Below are positions 25,970 to 35,235 of a stretch of 64,000 nt of DNA, piece by piece. The stretch is from Streptomyces deccanensis (GTDB taxonomy: Bacteria > Actinomycetota > Actinomycetes > Streptomycetales > Streptomycetaceae): assembly GCF_022385335.1 (NCBI RefSeq), contig NZ_CP092431.1, forward strand, positions 3,162,001 through 3,226,000, given 5' to 3'. The position numbers and the translations under genes were made by a program. Position 1 is the first letter of the stretch; each line of letters starts with the position of its first letter. The notes beneath the pieces were generated by a model. It did not search any database, was not told the origin of the DNA, and saw only the letters and a program-made list of their open reading frames with translations.

Positions 25970-27013
25970 TCAGCCCGGAGCGGTCCCCGCCAGGGGGACG
26001 TACGGGAAGGTGCTGGCGCGGACGACGAGCTGGGGTTCGATGGCGACCCGGGAGACGGAGGGGGCCCGGCCCTCGATGAGGTCCAGCAGCAGGGCGATGC
26101 TCCGCTGGCCCACCGTGGCGAAGTCCTGTCGGACAGTGGTGAGCGGCGGGGCGAAGAACTCCGACTCCGGGATGTCGTCGAAGCCGACCACCGCCACGTC
26201 CTGCGGGGTCCGCACGCCCGCCTCGCGCAGGGCTCGCAACACCCCCAGTGCCATCTGGTCGTTGGCGACGAAGACGGCGGTCAGGCCGCGGCCCACCCAG
26301 CCGGCCAATTCCTGGCCCGCCCGGTAGCCCGAGAGCGGACTCCAGTCCCCCCGCAGCGGCTGCGGCGGTTCGACGCCCGCCTCCTCGAGGGTGGCCCGCC
26401 AGCCGGCGGTCCGGTCGGCGGCCTCCTGCCAGTACTCGGGTCCGGCGAGGTGCCAGACCTTGCGGTGGCCGGCGGCGAGCAGATGGCCGGTGGCCAGCCG
26501 CGCGCCGAGGTGCTGATCCACGTTGACGCTCGGGATCTCCGCGCCGGAGCCGGTGCCCACGGCCACCACCGGGAAGGGGTGCCGGAGTTCGGCGAGGGCG
26601 GCGACCGCCGACCGCTGCGGGGCGAGGGCGATCACTCCCTCCACCCCACCCTCGCTGAGCCGGTCCAGGGCCTCGGACAGCGCCTGGACGGTCAGTTCGC
26701 GCAGACTCACCGTCGAGACGAGGTATCCCTCGGCCCGCGCGGCCTCCTCCAGCGCGAACAGCGTGCTGGCCGGGCCGTAGAGCGTGGTGTTGGAGGCGAC
26801 CACGCCCAGGGTCTGGGTGCGTCGGGTGGCCAGGGCCCGGGCGGAGAAGTTACGGCGGTAGCCCATCTCCTCGATCGCCCGGAGCACCTTGGCCCGGGTC
26901 TCGTCCCGCACGTTGGGGTGGTCCCCCAGCACACGGGACACGGTCTGGTGGGACACCCCGGCCTGGCGGGCGACGTCGGCCATGGTGGGCGGCCGCAGCT
27001 GCGAGTGGGTCAC
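25970..27013 (-). CDS. LacI family transcriptional regulator
   Basis: A 347-aa sugar-responsive repressor. The N-terminal HTH TMADVARQAGVSHQTVSRVL is followed by the hinge and the type 1 PBP-like effector domain (LGVVASNTTLYGP, AVFVANDQMALGVL, VAVVGFDDIPESEFF). GTG 27013 is chosen because AAGGAGGT precedes it; an ATG at 27088 would lie upstream of that site. It is the first gene of the minus-strand block and very likely controls the receptor-ABC genes downstream. A lac-operator-like palindrome sits 193 nt upstream of its start, which suggests autoregulation. Confidence 0.92.
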   Translation of the reverse strand: MTHSQLRPPTMADVARQAGVSHQTVSRVLGDHPNVRDETRAKVLRAIEEMGYRRNFSARALATRRTQTLGVVASNTTLYGPASTLFALEEAARAEGYLVSTVSLRELTVQALSEALDRLSEGGVEGVIALAPQRSAVAALAELRHPFPVVAVGTGSGAEIPSVNVDQHLGARLATGHLLAAGHRKVWHLAGPEYWQEAADRTAGWRATLEEAGVEPPQPLRGDWSPLSGYRAGQELAGWVGRGLTAVFVANDQMALGVLRALREAGVRTPQDVAVVGFDDIPESEFFAPPLTTVRQDFATVGQRSIALLLDLIEGRAPSVSRVAIEPQLVVRASTFPYVPLAGTAPG

Positions 27014-27205
27014 GGCCGCACCTCCTTGGCGGTCGTCTGCTGATAAGACCTGTCGAGCGGGAGCGCGCTCCCGCGCCGCCGGTTTCATACCGGGAGTCCG
27101 GTACGCCCCAAGACATCCGGGGGGAAAGCGAGTTGGCGTGGTGCCGACACGACGCTCGTACCTCCGTGGATGTTGCCGGGCGATGAATGGTGCGTTGCGG
27201 AGGTC

Positions 27206-27223
27206 ATTGTGAGCGCTAACAAT
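27206..27223. promoter_or_regulatory. LacI-family operator
   Basis: ATTGTGAGCGCTAACAAT is an 18-bp near-perfect palindrome centred on CG (one mismatched pair). It is almost identical to the symmetric lac operator half-sites. It lies 193 nt upstream of the LacI-family start codon. Confidence 0.8.
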
Positions 27224-27683
27224 TCCCGGCGGTCAAGAGGGCTGCAGCAGGGAGGGCGGTCACGTTTGAGTAACGCGACGGGTGGCACGGGTCACGAAGG
27301 CGACGATCCGGCCCCCCGACCTGCGGGGCAACCGGCTTCTGGCCCGATCGCGTCGACGCGAGCCGCCGCGAGGCCGCCGTCGGGCGCGCCGTCCGGCCGG
27401 ATCGGCCAGGCAGGGCCCGCATTTCGGCACCCCGACCGGTCGCCGGCGACCGAAACCCGGGGCTCCCAGCACGTCCGGAAATCGCCGCACCGCCCTCAAC
27501 TCACCACGGACGCAACGGACATCACGACCCCCGCTCCAGGCCTCTTGGACGTCCGCACCCCCGTCAAGGACACCGCTCACATCCGGATGCCGCGCGCCGG
27601 GTTCACCCGCCCCCGGGTGACCCCGTACCGTTCCCGGGGCGCGGGGCGCGCGGGTCGCCCCGAACCGTTGTGTGTTCACCCCA

Positions 27684-27713
27684 TTGACACTCCGACCGGG
27701 TCGTCCTTACTGT
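27684..27713 (+). promoter_or_regulatory. sigma-70 (HrdB)-like promoter of the dehydratase operon
   Basis: -35 TTGACA (27684-27689), 18-nt spacer, -10 TACTGT (27708-27713). Transcription would start near 27720, right at the first of two AATTTCGAAC boxes. Confidence 0.65.
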
Positions 27714-27720
27714 CACGACC

Positions 27721-27751
27721 AGAATTTCGAACGAGCGACGAAATTTCGAAC
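27721..27751 (+). promoter_or_regulatory. double operator AATTTCGAAC with exact GAAATTTCGAAC box
   Basis: AATTTCGAAC occurs twice (27723-27732 and 27742-27751) with a 19-nt period, about two helical turns. The second is part of GAAATTTCGAAC (27740-27751), identical to the box upstream of iclR. Position at about +1 to +31 fits repression. Confidence 0.65.
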
Positions 27752-27782
27752 AACCTACGGACTACAGAGGGCAGGGAGTACC

Positions 27783-28940
27783 GTGCGCATCACGGGAATC
27801 AGCACGCACGTGGTCGGGACGCCGTGGCGAAACCTGACCTACGTCCTCGTGCACACCGACGAGGGTCTCACCGGAGTCGGCGAGACCCGCATGCTGGGCC
27901 ACACCGACGCGCTGCTCGGCTATCTGCACGAGGCGAAGACCAACCACATTCTCGGCTCCGACCCGTTCGCTGTCGAGGATCTGGTCAAGCGCATGAAGTA
28001 CGGCGACTACGGGCGCGCCGGCGAGATCGTGATGTCCGGCATCGCCGTCATCGAGATGGCCTGCTGGGACATCAAGGGCAAGGCCCTCGGCGTCCCGGTC
28101 TGGCAGCTGCTGGGCGGCAAGGTCACCGACAAGGTCAAGGCGTACGCCAACGGCTGGTACACCACCGAGCGGACGCCCGAGGCGTACCACAAGGCGGCGC
28201 AGGGTGTGATGGAGCGCGGCTACAAGGCGCTCAAGATCGACCCCTTCGGGACCGGCCACTTCGAGCTGGACCACGAGCAGAGCCTGTACGCCGTCTCGCT
28301 GATCGAGGCCGTGCGCGACGCCATCGGGCCGGACGCCGAGCTGATGCTGGAGATGCACGGCCGCTTCTCGCCCTCGACCGCCGTGCGGCTCGCCAAGGAC
28401 CTGGCACCCTTCAAGCCCGCGTGGCTGGAGGAGCCGGTGCCCCCGGAGAACCTGAAGGCGCTGGAGAAGGTCGCCGCCAAGGTCGACATGCCGGTGGCCA
28501 CGGGCGAGCGGATCCACGACCGCATCGAGTTCCGCGAGCTCTTCGAGAGCCAGGCCGTGGACATCATCCAGCCGGACGTCGGTCACATCGGCGGCATCTG
28601 GGAGACCCGCAAGCTGGCCGCCACGGCGGAGACCCACTACATGCTGGTCGCGCCGCACAACGTGGGCGGCCCGGTGCTGACGGCGGCCTCCCTCCAGGTC
28701 GGTTTCACCGCCCCGAACTTCAAGATCCTCGAGCACTTCAACGACTTCGCGGACGCGGACATCAAGAAGGTCGTCTCGGGTGCCCCGGAGGTCGTGGACG
28801 GCTACTTCCACCTCTCCGACAAGCCCGGCCTCGGCGTCGAGCTGGACGTGGACGCGGCGGCGGAGTTCCCGCAGCAGCAGGCGCGCTTCGACCTGTGGGC
28901 CGAGGGCTGGGAGCAGCGCAAGCCCAAGGGGACCGCGTGA
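27783..28940 (+). CDS. enolase-superfamily sugar-acid dehydratase (mandelate racemase/galactonate dehydratase-like)
   Basis: A 385-aa cytoplasmic enzyme predicted to dehydrate an aldonic acid to a 2-keto-3-deoxy acid. Superfamily residues are visible: KID (Lys151, Asp153), EMHGRF (metal ligand Glu190, His192), LEEP (Glu216), GERI (Glu242), QPDVGHIGG (Asp265) and APHNVGG (His292). This is the pattern of galactonate-dehydratase-like members. The substrate could be galactonate, arabinonate, fuconate or an anhydro-sugar acid. GTG 27783 follows GGGAGT. Its stop overlaps the dehydrogenase start by 4 nt. Likely repressed through the AATTTCGAAC boxes in its leader. Confidence 0.88.
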   Translation: MRITGISTHVVGTPWRNLTYVLVHTDEGLTGVGETRMLGHTDALLGYLHEAKTNHILGSDPFAVEDLVKRMKYGDYGRAGEIVMSGIAVIEMACWDIKGKALGVPVWQLLGGKVTDKVKAYANGWYTTERTPEAYHKAAQGVMERGYKALKIDPFGTGHFELDHEQSLYAVSLIEAVRDAIGPDAELMLEMHGRFSPSTAVRLAKDLAPFKPAWLEEPVPPENLKALEKVAAKVDMPVATGERIHDRIEFRELFESQAVDIIQPDVGHIGGIWETRKLAATAETHYMLVAPHNVGGPVLTAASLQVGFTAPNFKILEHFNDFADADIKKVVSGAPEVVDGYFHLSDKPGLGVELDVDAAAEFPQQQARFDLWAEGWEQRKPKGTA

Positions 28941-29977
28941 GCGCCTCGCCCGACGCGGCCGACTCCGGCACGCCGGCCGTCGCCGTCGTCATCGAGGCGC
29001 CGGGCGAGCATCGGCTCGTCCCGCACGAGGCGCGGCAGCCGGCGGCCGGCGAGGCCCTGGTCCGGGTGCACGCCTCCGGGATCTGCGGCAGCGACCGCGA
29101 GGTCTTCCAGGGCAACCGGCCGGAGGGGTACGTCCGCTACCCGCTCACCCCGGGCCACGAGTGGTCCGGGACGGTTGTCGAGGTCGGCGCCGGAGTTCCT
29201 TCAACTCTTGTAGGGCGCAAGGTCGTTGGCGAAGGTTTCCGGAACTGCCAGGTGTGCGACCGCTGCCACGCGGGCGAGACCACCCTGTGCTCCGCGGGGT
29301 ACGAGGAGACCGGGTTCACCCAGCCCGGCGCGATGGCCACGACCCTCACCCTGCCCGCCCGTCTGCTGCACGTCCTGCCGGACGACGCGGATCTGACGGC
29401 GGCGGCGCTGCTGGAGCCGGCCGCGTGCATCGCGGCCGCCGCGCTCAAGGCGAACGCCGTTCCGGGTGAGCGGGTCGCCGTGGTGGGCACCGGGACGCTC
29501 GGAATGTTCGCCGTTCAGTTCTTGAAGGCGGCCTCCCCCGCCGAACTGCTCGTCGTGGGCACCCGGCCGGACCGCGCGGAGCTGTCGAAGCGTTTCGGCG
29601 CGACGGACTTCCGGACGAAGGACCAGGACCTGCCGGGCGACTTCGACGTGGTCATCGAGACCGCCGGGTCCGCGGACGCGGCGCGCACGGCCGCCGCCCT
29701 GCTGCGGCGCGGCGGACGGCTGGTCCTGACGGGCATCCCGGCGCCGGGCGCGGACGGGCTCGACCCGACCGATCTCGTCGTCCGGCAGCTGGAGGTGCAC
29801 ACGGTGTTCGGCGCGGCGCCGGACGCGTGGGCGCACACGGTGCGGGTCTTCGGAGCCGGACTGCTGGACCCGCTGCCGCTCGTCACGCACGAGCTGCCGC
29901 TGGCGGAGTTCCCGCAGGCCATCGAGCTGGTGGGGTCCGGCGACCCGACGGTCGGCAAGGTCCTGCTGCGGCCATGA
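28937..29977 (+). CDS. zinc-binding alcohol/polyol dehydrogenase (MDR)
   Basis: A 346-aa NAD(P)-dependent dehydrogenase, probably oxidising a sugar or polyol at the first step of the pathway. Catalytic zinc residues are in GICGSDRE (Cys) and GHEW (His, Glu). The structural zinc loop is CQVCDRCHAGETTLC, and the Rossmann motif is VVGTGTLGMFAVQFLKA. GTG 28937 overlaps the dehydratase stop (GTGA), so translation is coupled. With the SMP-30 lactonase at 56748 it would complete the aldose, lactone, acid, keto-deoxy-acid route (inference). An inverted repeat follows the gene. Confidence 0.9.
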   Translation: MSASPDAADSGTPAVAVVIEAPGEHRLVPHEARQPAAGEALVRVHASGICGSDREVFQGNRPEGYVRYPLTPGHEWSGTVVEVGAGVPSTLVGRKVVGEGFRNCQVCDRCHAGETTLCSAGYEETGFTQPGAMATTLTLPARLLHVLPDDADLTAAALLEPAACIAAAALKANAVPGERVAVVGTGTLGMFAVQFLKAASPAELLVVGTRPDRAELSKRFGATDFRTKDQDLPGDFDVVIETAGSADAARTAAALLRRGGRLVLTGIPAPGADGLDPTDLVVRQLEVHTVFGAAPDAWAHTVRVFGAGLLDPLPLVTHELPLAEFPQAIELVGSGDPTVGKVLLRP

Positions 29978-29991
29978 CACACCCCTGAGCC

Positions 29992-30033
29992 GTACGCCGG
30001 TACGGGGTACCTGACGACTTCGTACCGGCGTAC
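29992..30033 (+). terminator. hairpin after the dehydrogenase gene
   Basis: A perfect 13-bp stem GTACGCCGGTACG with a 16-nt loop begins 15 nt after the dehydrogenase stop. It could be a terminator, or an operator for the next gene. Confidence 0.6.
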
Positions 30034-30073
30034 ACCCAAGAGCTTTGTGCACCAAGAGCCGCGAACCTCGTCC

Positions 30074-30085
30074 GAAATATCGAAT
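30074..30085 (+). promoter_or_regulatory. GAAATTTCGAAC-type site upstream of U32-like gene
   Basis: GAAATATCGAAT matches 10 of 12 positions and lies 24 nt ahead of GTG 30109, in the same orientation as the other boxes. Confidence 0.45.
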
Positions 30086-30108
30086 CTGACCAGCCAGAAG
30101 GACAGCTT

Positions 30109-31077
30109 GTGACCGACACCACCGCTCCGGCGCCGCGCCGACCCGGCGAGCAGGCCCTCGCCGCGCTCGGGCTGAACGCACCCGCCCTCGACCCCGCCGA
30201 CGCCTCACCGCACACCTTCCCCGGTGGCGGCCGCTGGCGCACCGAGGTGCCCTCCGTGGAGGGGCCCGAGGCGCTCGCCGTGGTCCTCAAGGAGGCCTCG
30301 CGGCTCGACGTCCCGATCCACCGGATCAGCCAGGGCAGCGGTGTGTGGATGCTCACCGACGCCGAGATCACCGAGATGGTGGAGGCGACGGCCGAGCGCG
30401 ACATCGAGCTCTGCCTGTTCACCGGCCCGCGCGGCACCTGGGACATCGGCGGCTCCACCCGTACCGACTCCAAGGGCGCCGGTCTGCGCGCCCGGGGCCA
30501 CGACGCGGTCGCCGGCTGTGTCGAGGACGCCGTGCGCGCGACCGAGCTGGGCGTGAAGTGCCTGCTCGTCGCCGACGAGGGCGTGCTGTGGACGCTGCAC
30601 CGGGCGCGGGTCGAGGGGATCATCCCGGCCGACACCACCTTCAAGGTGTCGGCGCTGATCGGACCGGTGAACCCGACCGCGTACGCCGTGTACGAGAACC
30701 TCGGCGGCGACTCGATCAACGTGCCGAGCGACCTCACGCTCGACCACCTCACGGAGATCCGGCGGGTCTCCGGCGCCCCCATGGACATGTACATCGAGGC
30801 GCCCGACGACCTCGGCGGCTATGTCCGGATGTACGAGGTCGCCGAGCTGATCCGGCGCGGCGCGCCGATCTATCTGAAGTTCGGCCTGTCGAAGGCCCCC
30901 GGGATCTACCCCTACGGGCACCACATGCGGGACCTCACGCTGTCCACGGCCAAGGAGCGCGTCCGGCGCGGCCGGCTCGCCCTGGACCTGCTCGCACGGC
31001 ACGGAGCGGACGGCGACATGGCGCCGCTCGGCACCCGGCTGCCCGGCGATCTGAAGCGATTCGGAAATCCCTCATAA
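30109..31077 (+). CDS. U32-like TIM-barrel protein, possible sugar-acid enzyme
   Basis: A 322-aa cytoplasmic protein. Repeating beta-alpha units with conserved-looking strands (FKVSALIGPVNPTAYAV, DSINVPSDLTLDHL, DMYIEAPDDLGG, PIYLKFGLSKAPGIYPYGHH) suggest a TIM barrel. The nearest family I can think of is peptidase U32, but the match is by eye only. GTG 30109 follows AGAAGGAC. It sits between the dehydratase-dehydrogenase pair and a sugar ABC operon, with a related operator box. It may act on the 2-keto-3-deoxy acid or another intermediate, because no aldolase gene is otherwise visible. Function not established. Confidence 0.72.
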   Translation: MTDTTAPAPRRPGEQALAALGLNAPALDPADASPHTFPGGGRWRTEVPSVEGPEALAVVLKEASRLDVPIHRISQGSGVWMLTDAEITEMVEATAERDIELCLFTGPRGTWDIGGSTRTDSKGAGLRARGHDAVAGCVEDAVRATELGVKCLLVADEGVLWTLHRARVEGIIPADTTFKVSALIGPVNPTAYAVYENLGGDSINVPSDLTLDHLTEIRRVSGAPMDMYIEAPDDLGGYVRMYEVAELIRRGAPIYLKFGLSKAPGIYPYGHHMRDLTLSTAKERVRRGRLALDLLARHGADGDMAPLGTRLPGDLKRFGNPS

Positions 31078-31213
31078 CGAACCGGACAACTGTCTTCACA
31101 GAAGAAGACGCAGTCACACAGAATCCCCCACATCTTCTCTGGCAGCTTTCGGCTCATGAAGCGCCGTCCTCGCCAGAACGTTCCAGGCCTTCAAGACATC
31201 AAGGATGATGATC

Positions 31214-32326
31214 ATGCGCACTCGCCGAGCCGCACTCGCCGCCATAGCCTCCGCCGCATCCCTGGCCCTCACCCTGTCCGCCTGCGGCCAGAGCGGTGAG
31301 GGTGGCAGCAAGGAGGAGAGCGGCAGCACGGAGGGCGCCACCATCGGCATCTCGATGCCGACCAAGTCCTCCGAGCGCTGGATCGCCGACGGCGACAACG
31401 TGGTCAAGGACCTGAAGTCCAAGGGCTACAAGACCCAGCTGGTCTTCGGCGAGGACGACCCCGCCAAGCAGGTCTCCCAGATCGAGAACATGATCACGCA
31501 GGGCGTGAAGGCCCTGATCGTCGCGGCGATCGACAACAAGTCGATGAACAACGTGCTCCAGCAGGCCAAGGACGCGAACATCCCGGTCATCTCCTACGAC
31601 CGCCTGATCCTCGGCACCGAGAACGTCGACTACTACGCCTCCTTCGACAACGAGAAGGTCGGCGAGCTCCAGGCCAACTACATCGTCGAGAAGCTCGGCC
31701 TGAAGGACGGCTCCAAGAAGGGCCCGTTCAACATCGAGCTCTTCGCCGGCTCCAACGACGACAACAACACCCGCTACTTCTTCAACGGCGCGATGAACGT
31801 CCTCAAGCCGTTCATCGACAAGAAGCAGCTGGTCGTGAAGTCCGGCGAGACCGACATCACCAAGGTCACCACCCTGCGCTGGGACGGCGCCACCGCCCAG
31901 CGCCGCATGGACGACATCCTGACCAAGGACTACAAGAGCGGCAAGGTCGACGCCGTTCTCTCGCCGTACGACGGCATCTCCATCGGCATCCTCTCCGCGC
32001 TGAAGTCCGACGGCTACGGCTCCAAGGACAAGCCGCTGCCGATCGTCACGGGCCAGGACGCCGAGGTCGCCTCGGTGAAGTCGATCATCGCGGACGAGCA
32101 GTCGATGACCGTCTACAAGGACACCCGCGAGCTCGCCAAGGTGGCCTCGAACATGGTCGACGCGCTGCTGAACGACAAGAAGCCCGAGACCAACGACACC
32201 GAGACCTACGACAACGGCTCCAAGGTCGTCCCGGCCTACCTGCTTGAGCCGGTCGCCGTCGACAAGACCAACTACCAGAAGGTCGTCGTCGACTCCGGCT
32301 ACATCAAGGCCGGCGACCTCAAGTAA
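31214..32326 (+). CDS. chvE: multiple-sugar-binding lipoprotein (ChvE-like)
   Basis: A 370-aa receptor lipoprotein for a CUT2 sugar importer, resembling Agrobacterium ChvE (galactose, arabinose, xylose, glucose). The signal ends at lipobox LSAC. Mature landmarks are [69 protein letters not shown] and [17 protein letters not shown] 31214 is favoured because AAGGA (31201-31205) lies 8 nt ahead; ATGs at 31205 and 31208 overlap it. First gene of a chvE-gguA-gguB operon. The leader at 31078-31213 contains an inverted repeat GTCTTC-n6-GAAGAC (31092-31109) that could be an operator. Confidence 0.92.
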   Translation: MRTRRAALAAIASAASLALTLSACGQSGEGGSKEESGSTEGATIGISMPTKSSERWIADGDNVVKDLKSKGYKTQLVFGEDDPAKQVSQIENMITQGVKALIVAAIDNKSMNNVLQQAKDANIPVISYDRLILGTENVDYYASFDNEKVGELQANYIVEKLGLKDGSKKGPFNIELFAGSNDDNNTRYFFNGAMNVLKPFIDKKQLVVKSGETDITKVTTLRWDGATAQRRMDDILTKDYKSGKVDAVLSPYDGISIGILSALKSDGYGSKDKPLPIVTGQDAEVASVKSIIADEQSMTVYKDTRELAKVASNMVDALLNDKKPETNDTETYDNGSKVVPAYLLEPVAVDKTNYQKVVVDSGYIKAGDLK

Positions 32327-32358
32327 GTCCCGGCATCAACTGATTGGAAGGCACGACC

Positions 32359-33909
32359 ATGGCGGGACCCGTCCTGGAAATGCGCTCGATCGTCAAGACC
32401 TTTCCCGGCGTCAAGGCGCTGTCGGACGTCACCCTGACCGTCCGCCAGGGCGAGGTCCACGCCATCTGCGGTGAGAACGGCGCCGGGAAGTCCACCTTGA
32501 TGAAGGTGCTCTCCGGCGTCCATCCGCACGGCAGCTACGAGGGCGAGATCCTCTTCGAGGGAGAGGTCTGCGAGTTCAAGGACATCCGCGCGAGCGAGCA
32601 GCGCGGCATCGTCATCATCCACCAGGAGCTGGCGCTGTCGCCGTACCTCTCCCTGGCGGAGAACATCTTCCTCGGCAACGAGCACGCCAAGGGCGGGTTC
32701 ATCGACTGGCGGGAGACCCTGCGGCACGCGACGCAGCTGCTGCGCAGGGTCGGTCTCGACGACCACCCCGAGACCCGGGTCACCGACATCGGTGTGGGCA
32801 AGCAGCAGCTGGTGGAGATCGCCAAGGCCCTGTCCAAGAAGGTGAAGCTGCTCATCCTGGACGAGCCGACCGCCGCCCTGAACGACGAGGACAGCGGCAA
32901 ACTCCTCGATCTGATCCTGGAGTTGAAGAAGCAGGGCATCACCTCGATCATCATTTCCCACAAGCTCAACGAGATCCGCAAGGTCGCCGACTCGGTGACG
33001 ATCATCCGCGACGGGAAGTCGATCGAGACGCTCGACGTCAAGGCGGCGGAGACCACCGAGGACCGCATCATCAGCGGCATGGTGGGCCGCGACCTCGACA
33101 ACCGCTTCCCCGACCGCACCCCGCACGAGACGGAGGTGGACGCGGCACCGGCCCTGGAGATCCGCGACTGGACCGTGCTCCACCCCATCGACCAGCAGCG
33201 CAAGGTCGTCGACAACGTGTCGATCCATGTGCGGCGCGGGGAGATCGTCGGGATCGCGGGCCTCATGGGCGCCGGCCGCACGGAACTCGCGATGAGCGTC
33301 TTCGGCCGGACCTACGGCCGCTACGCGGGCGGCACGGTCCTGAAGGACGGCACGGAGATCCGTACGAAGTCGGTCGCCGAGGCCGTCAAGCACGGCATCG
33401 CGTACGTGACCGAGGACCGCAAGCACTACGGCCTCAACCTGATCGACACGATCAACCGGAACATCTCGCTGACCGCCCTGAACAAGGTCGCCAAGCGGGG
33501 CGTCGTCGACGAGCACGAGGAACGCCAGGTCGCCGAGCGCTACCGCAAGACCATGAACATCAAGGCACCGACGGTGTTCGAGCCGGTCGGCAAGCTGTCC
33601 GGCGGCAACCAGCAGAAGGTCGTCCTCAGCAAGTGGATCTTCGCGGGTCCCGATGTGCTGATCCTGGACGAGCCGACGCGCGGTATCGACGTCGGCGCCA
33701 AGTACGAGATCTACACGGTCATCGACAAGCTTGCCGCCGAAGGCAAGGCGGTCGTCTTCATCTCCTCCGAGCTGCCGGAGCTCCTCGGGATGTGCGACCG
33801 CGTCTACACCATGGCGGCGGGACGGCTGACAGGCGAGTTCTCGCGTGCCGAGGCCACGCAGGAATCGCTGATGCGCCAGATGACGAAGGACAAAGAGGTA
33901 ACCCGATGA
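32359..33909 (+). CDS. gguA: sugar ABC transporter ATP-binding protein (GguA-like)
   Basis: A 516-aa tandem ATPase for the ChvE-GguB importer. Half 1: [31 protein letters not shown]. Half 2: [25 protein letters not shown] and [13 protein letters not shown]. The segment [17 protein letters not shown] is typical of GguA/MmsA ATPases. ATG 32359 follows GGAAGG 7 nt upstream. It begins 32 nt after the receptor gene, and its stop overlaps the permease start by 4 nt (ATGA). It differs clearly from the minus-strand ATPase at 23185, so the two systems are not a recent duplication. Confidence 0.94.
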   Translation: MAGPVLEMRSIVKTFPGVKALSDVTLTVRQGEVHAICGENGAGKSTLMKVLSGVHPHGSYEGEILFEGEVCEFKDIRASEQRGIVIIHQELALSPYLSLAENIFLGNEHAKGGFIDWRETLRHATQLLRRVGLDDHPETRVTDIGVGKQQLVEIAKALSKKVKLLILDEPTAALNDEDSGKLLDLILELKKQGITSIIISHKLNEIRKVADSVTIIRDGKSIETLDVKAAETTEDRIISGMVGRDLDNRFPDRTPHETEVDAAPALEIRDWTVLHPIDQQRKVVDNVSIHVRRGEIVGIAGLMGAGRTELAMSVFGRTYGRYAGGTVLKDGTEIRTKSVAEAVKHGIAYVTEDRKHYGLNLIDTINRNISLTALNKVAKRGVVDEHEERQVAERYRKTMNIKAPTVFEPVGKLSGGNQQKVVLSKWIFAGPDVLILDEPTRGIDVGAKYEIYTVIDKLAAEGKAVVFISSELPELLGMCDRVYTMAAGRLTGEFSRAEATQESLMRQMTKDKEVTR

Positions 33910-35150
33910 GCACGGATGTGACCGCCAAGAGCCCGGCCCCGGCGCCGCCGGGCGGCACCGGATCGGCCACGGGCGGCGGCCTGTTGCAGCTGATGCTGGA
34001 CGGTATGCGCCGCAACATGCGGCAGTACGGCATGCTGATCGCCCTCGGCCTGATCGTGGCCTTCTTCGCGATCCTGACCGACGGCGACCTGCTGCTGCCG
34101 CGCAACGTCTCCAACCTGGTCCTGCAGAACAGCTACATCCTGATCCTCGCGATCGGCATGATGCTGGTGATCGTCGCGGGCCACATCGACCTGTCGGTCG
34201 GTTCGCTCACCGCCTTCGTGGGCGCGTTCGCGGCCGTCCTGACGGTGCAGCACGACCTGCCCTGGCCGGTCGCCGTGGTGCTCTGTCTGCTGGCGGGCGC
34301 GGTCGCGGGCGCGGCACAAGGGTTCTTCATCGCGTATCTCGGCATACCGTCGTTCATCGTCACCCTCGCCGGCATGCTCGTCTTCCGTGGTGTCACGGAG
34401 ATCCTGCTGGAGGGCCAGACCCTCGGCCCGTTCCCCGACGGCCTGCAGAAGATGGGCAACGGCTTCCTGCCCGAGGTCGGCCCCACGACCAACTACCACA
34501 ACATCACGCTGCTGCTGGGCTTCACCCTGATCGCCTTCGTGGTCATCCAGGAGATGCGTGACCGCAAGCGCCAGCAGGAGTTCGCGCTCGACGTGGCGCC
34601 GCGCAACATCTTCCTGCTCAAGCTGGTCGCCATCACGGCCGCGCTGCTCACCGTGACCATGCTGCTGGCCAGCTACAAGGGCGCGCCGATCATCCTGCTG
34701 GTCCTGGGCGCGCTGGTCGTCGGCTACGGCTACCTGATGCGCAACTCCGTCTTCGGCCGGCACATCTACGCGATCGGCGGCAACCTGCCGGCCGCGAAGC
34801 TCTCCGGTGTGAAGGACAAGAAGGTCACCTTCCTGGTCTTCGTCAACATGGGCGTGCTCGCGGCCCTGGCCGGTCTGGCGATCGCCGCCCGTCTCAACGC
34901 GGCCTCGCCGAAGGCGGGTCTGAGCTACGAACTGGAGGCCATCGCCTCGGCGTTCATCGGTGGCGCGTCCATGAGCGGCGGTGTCGGCACCGTCCTCGGC
35001 GCGATCATCGGCGGTCTCGTCCTCGGCGTGCTGAACAACGGCATGAACCTCCTCAGCGTCGGCACCGACTGGCAGCAGGTCATCAAGGGCCTGGCCCTGC
35101 TGGCGGCCGTCGGGTTCGACGTGTGGAACAAGCGCAAGAGCGGTTCCTGA
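33906..35150 (+). CDS. gguB: sugar ABC transporter permease (GguB-like)
   Basis: A 414-aa permease, longer than ordinary CUT2 permeases, with twelve or more hydrophobic stretches as in GguB/XylH. Motifs: [51 protein letters not shown] and [18 protein letters not shown] Pro/Ala/Gly-rich cytoplasmic N-terminal tail (about 25 aa) precedes the first helix. ATG 33906 overlaps the ATPase stop by 4 nt. A factor-independent terminator with a T6 run follows. The single permease would form a homodimer. Confidence 0.93.
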   Translation: MSTDVTAKSPAPAPPGGTGSATGGGLLQLMLDGMRRNMRQYGMLIALGLIVAFFAILTDGDLLLPRNVSNLVLQNSYILILAIGMMLVIVAGHIDLSVGSLTAFVGAFAAVLTVQHDLPWPVAVVLCLLAGAVAGAAQGFFIAYLGIPSFIVTLAGMLVFRGVTEILLEGQTLGPFPDGLQKMGNGFLPEVGPTTNYHNITLLLGFTLIAFVVIQEMRDRKRQQEFALDVAPRNIFLLKLVAITAALLTVTMLLASYKGAPIILLVLGALVVGYGYLMRNSVFGRHIYAIGGNLPAAKLSGVKDKKVTFLVFVNMGVLAALAGLAIAARLNAASPKAGLSYELEAIASAFIGGASMSGGVGTVLGAIIGGLVLGVLNNGMNLLSVGTDWQQVIKGLALLAAVGFDVWNKRKSGS

Positions 35151-35159
35151 CACACCGTG

Positions 35160-35193
35160 AGGGGGCCTCGCCGAAAGGCGGGGCCCCTTTTTT
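35160..35193 (+). terminator. intrinsic terminator with U-tract after gguB
   Basis: AGGGGGCCTCGCC pairs with GGCGGGGCCCCT (one mismatch or wobble) around a GAAA loop, followed by TTTTTT. A classical Rho-independent terminator, unusual among the U-less hairpins elsewhere in this window. Confidence 0.9.
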
Positions 35194-35223
35194 CATGAAC
35201 AGGAAAGGCATGAACAGGAAAGT
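35194..35223 (+). repeat. two 15-nt tandem direct repeats in the galM leader
   Basis: CATGAACAGGAAAG(G/T) occurs at 35194-35208 and 35209-35223. It lies between the terminator and the second aldose epimerase start. Confidence 0.8.
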
Positions 35224-35235
35224 GGGGCGGCACCC

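Larger units (their letters stand above)
27014..27782. other. long divergent intergenic region of the sugar block
   Basis: 769 nt with no gene that I can support. Open frames inside are Arg/Pro-rich and look like GC-rich noise. It contains a LacI-type operator (27206-27223), a small hairpin TCACCCG-n4-CGGGTGA (27603-27620), a sigma-70-like promoter (27684-27713) and two motif copies (27721-27751). It probably holds divergent promoters for the LacI-ABC operon and the dehydratase operon. About 360 nt (27230-27600) remain unexplained. Confidence 0.7.

Noticed and set aside
27260..27679. Possible gene(s) in the long intergenic region
   Set aside because: Open frames on both strands are Arg/Pro/Gly-rich, without ribosome binding sites, domains or hydrophobic cores.
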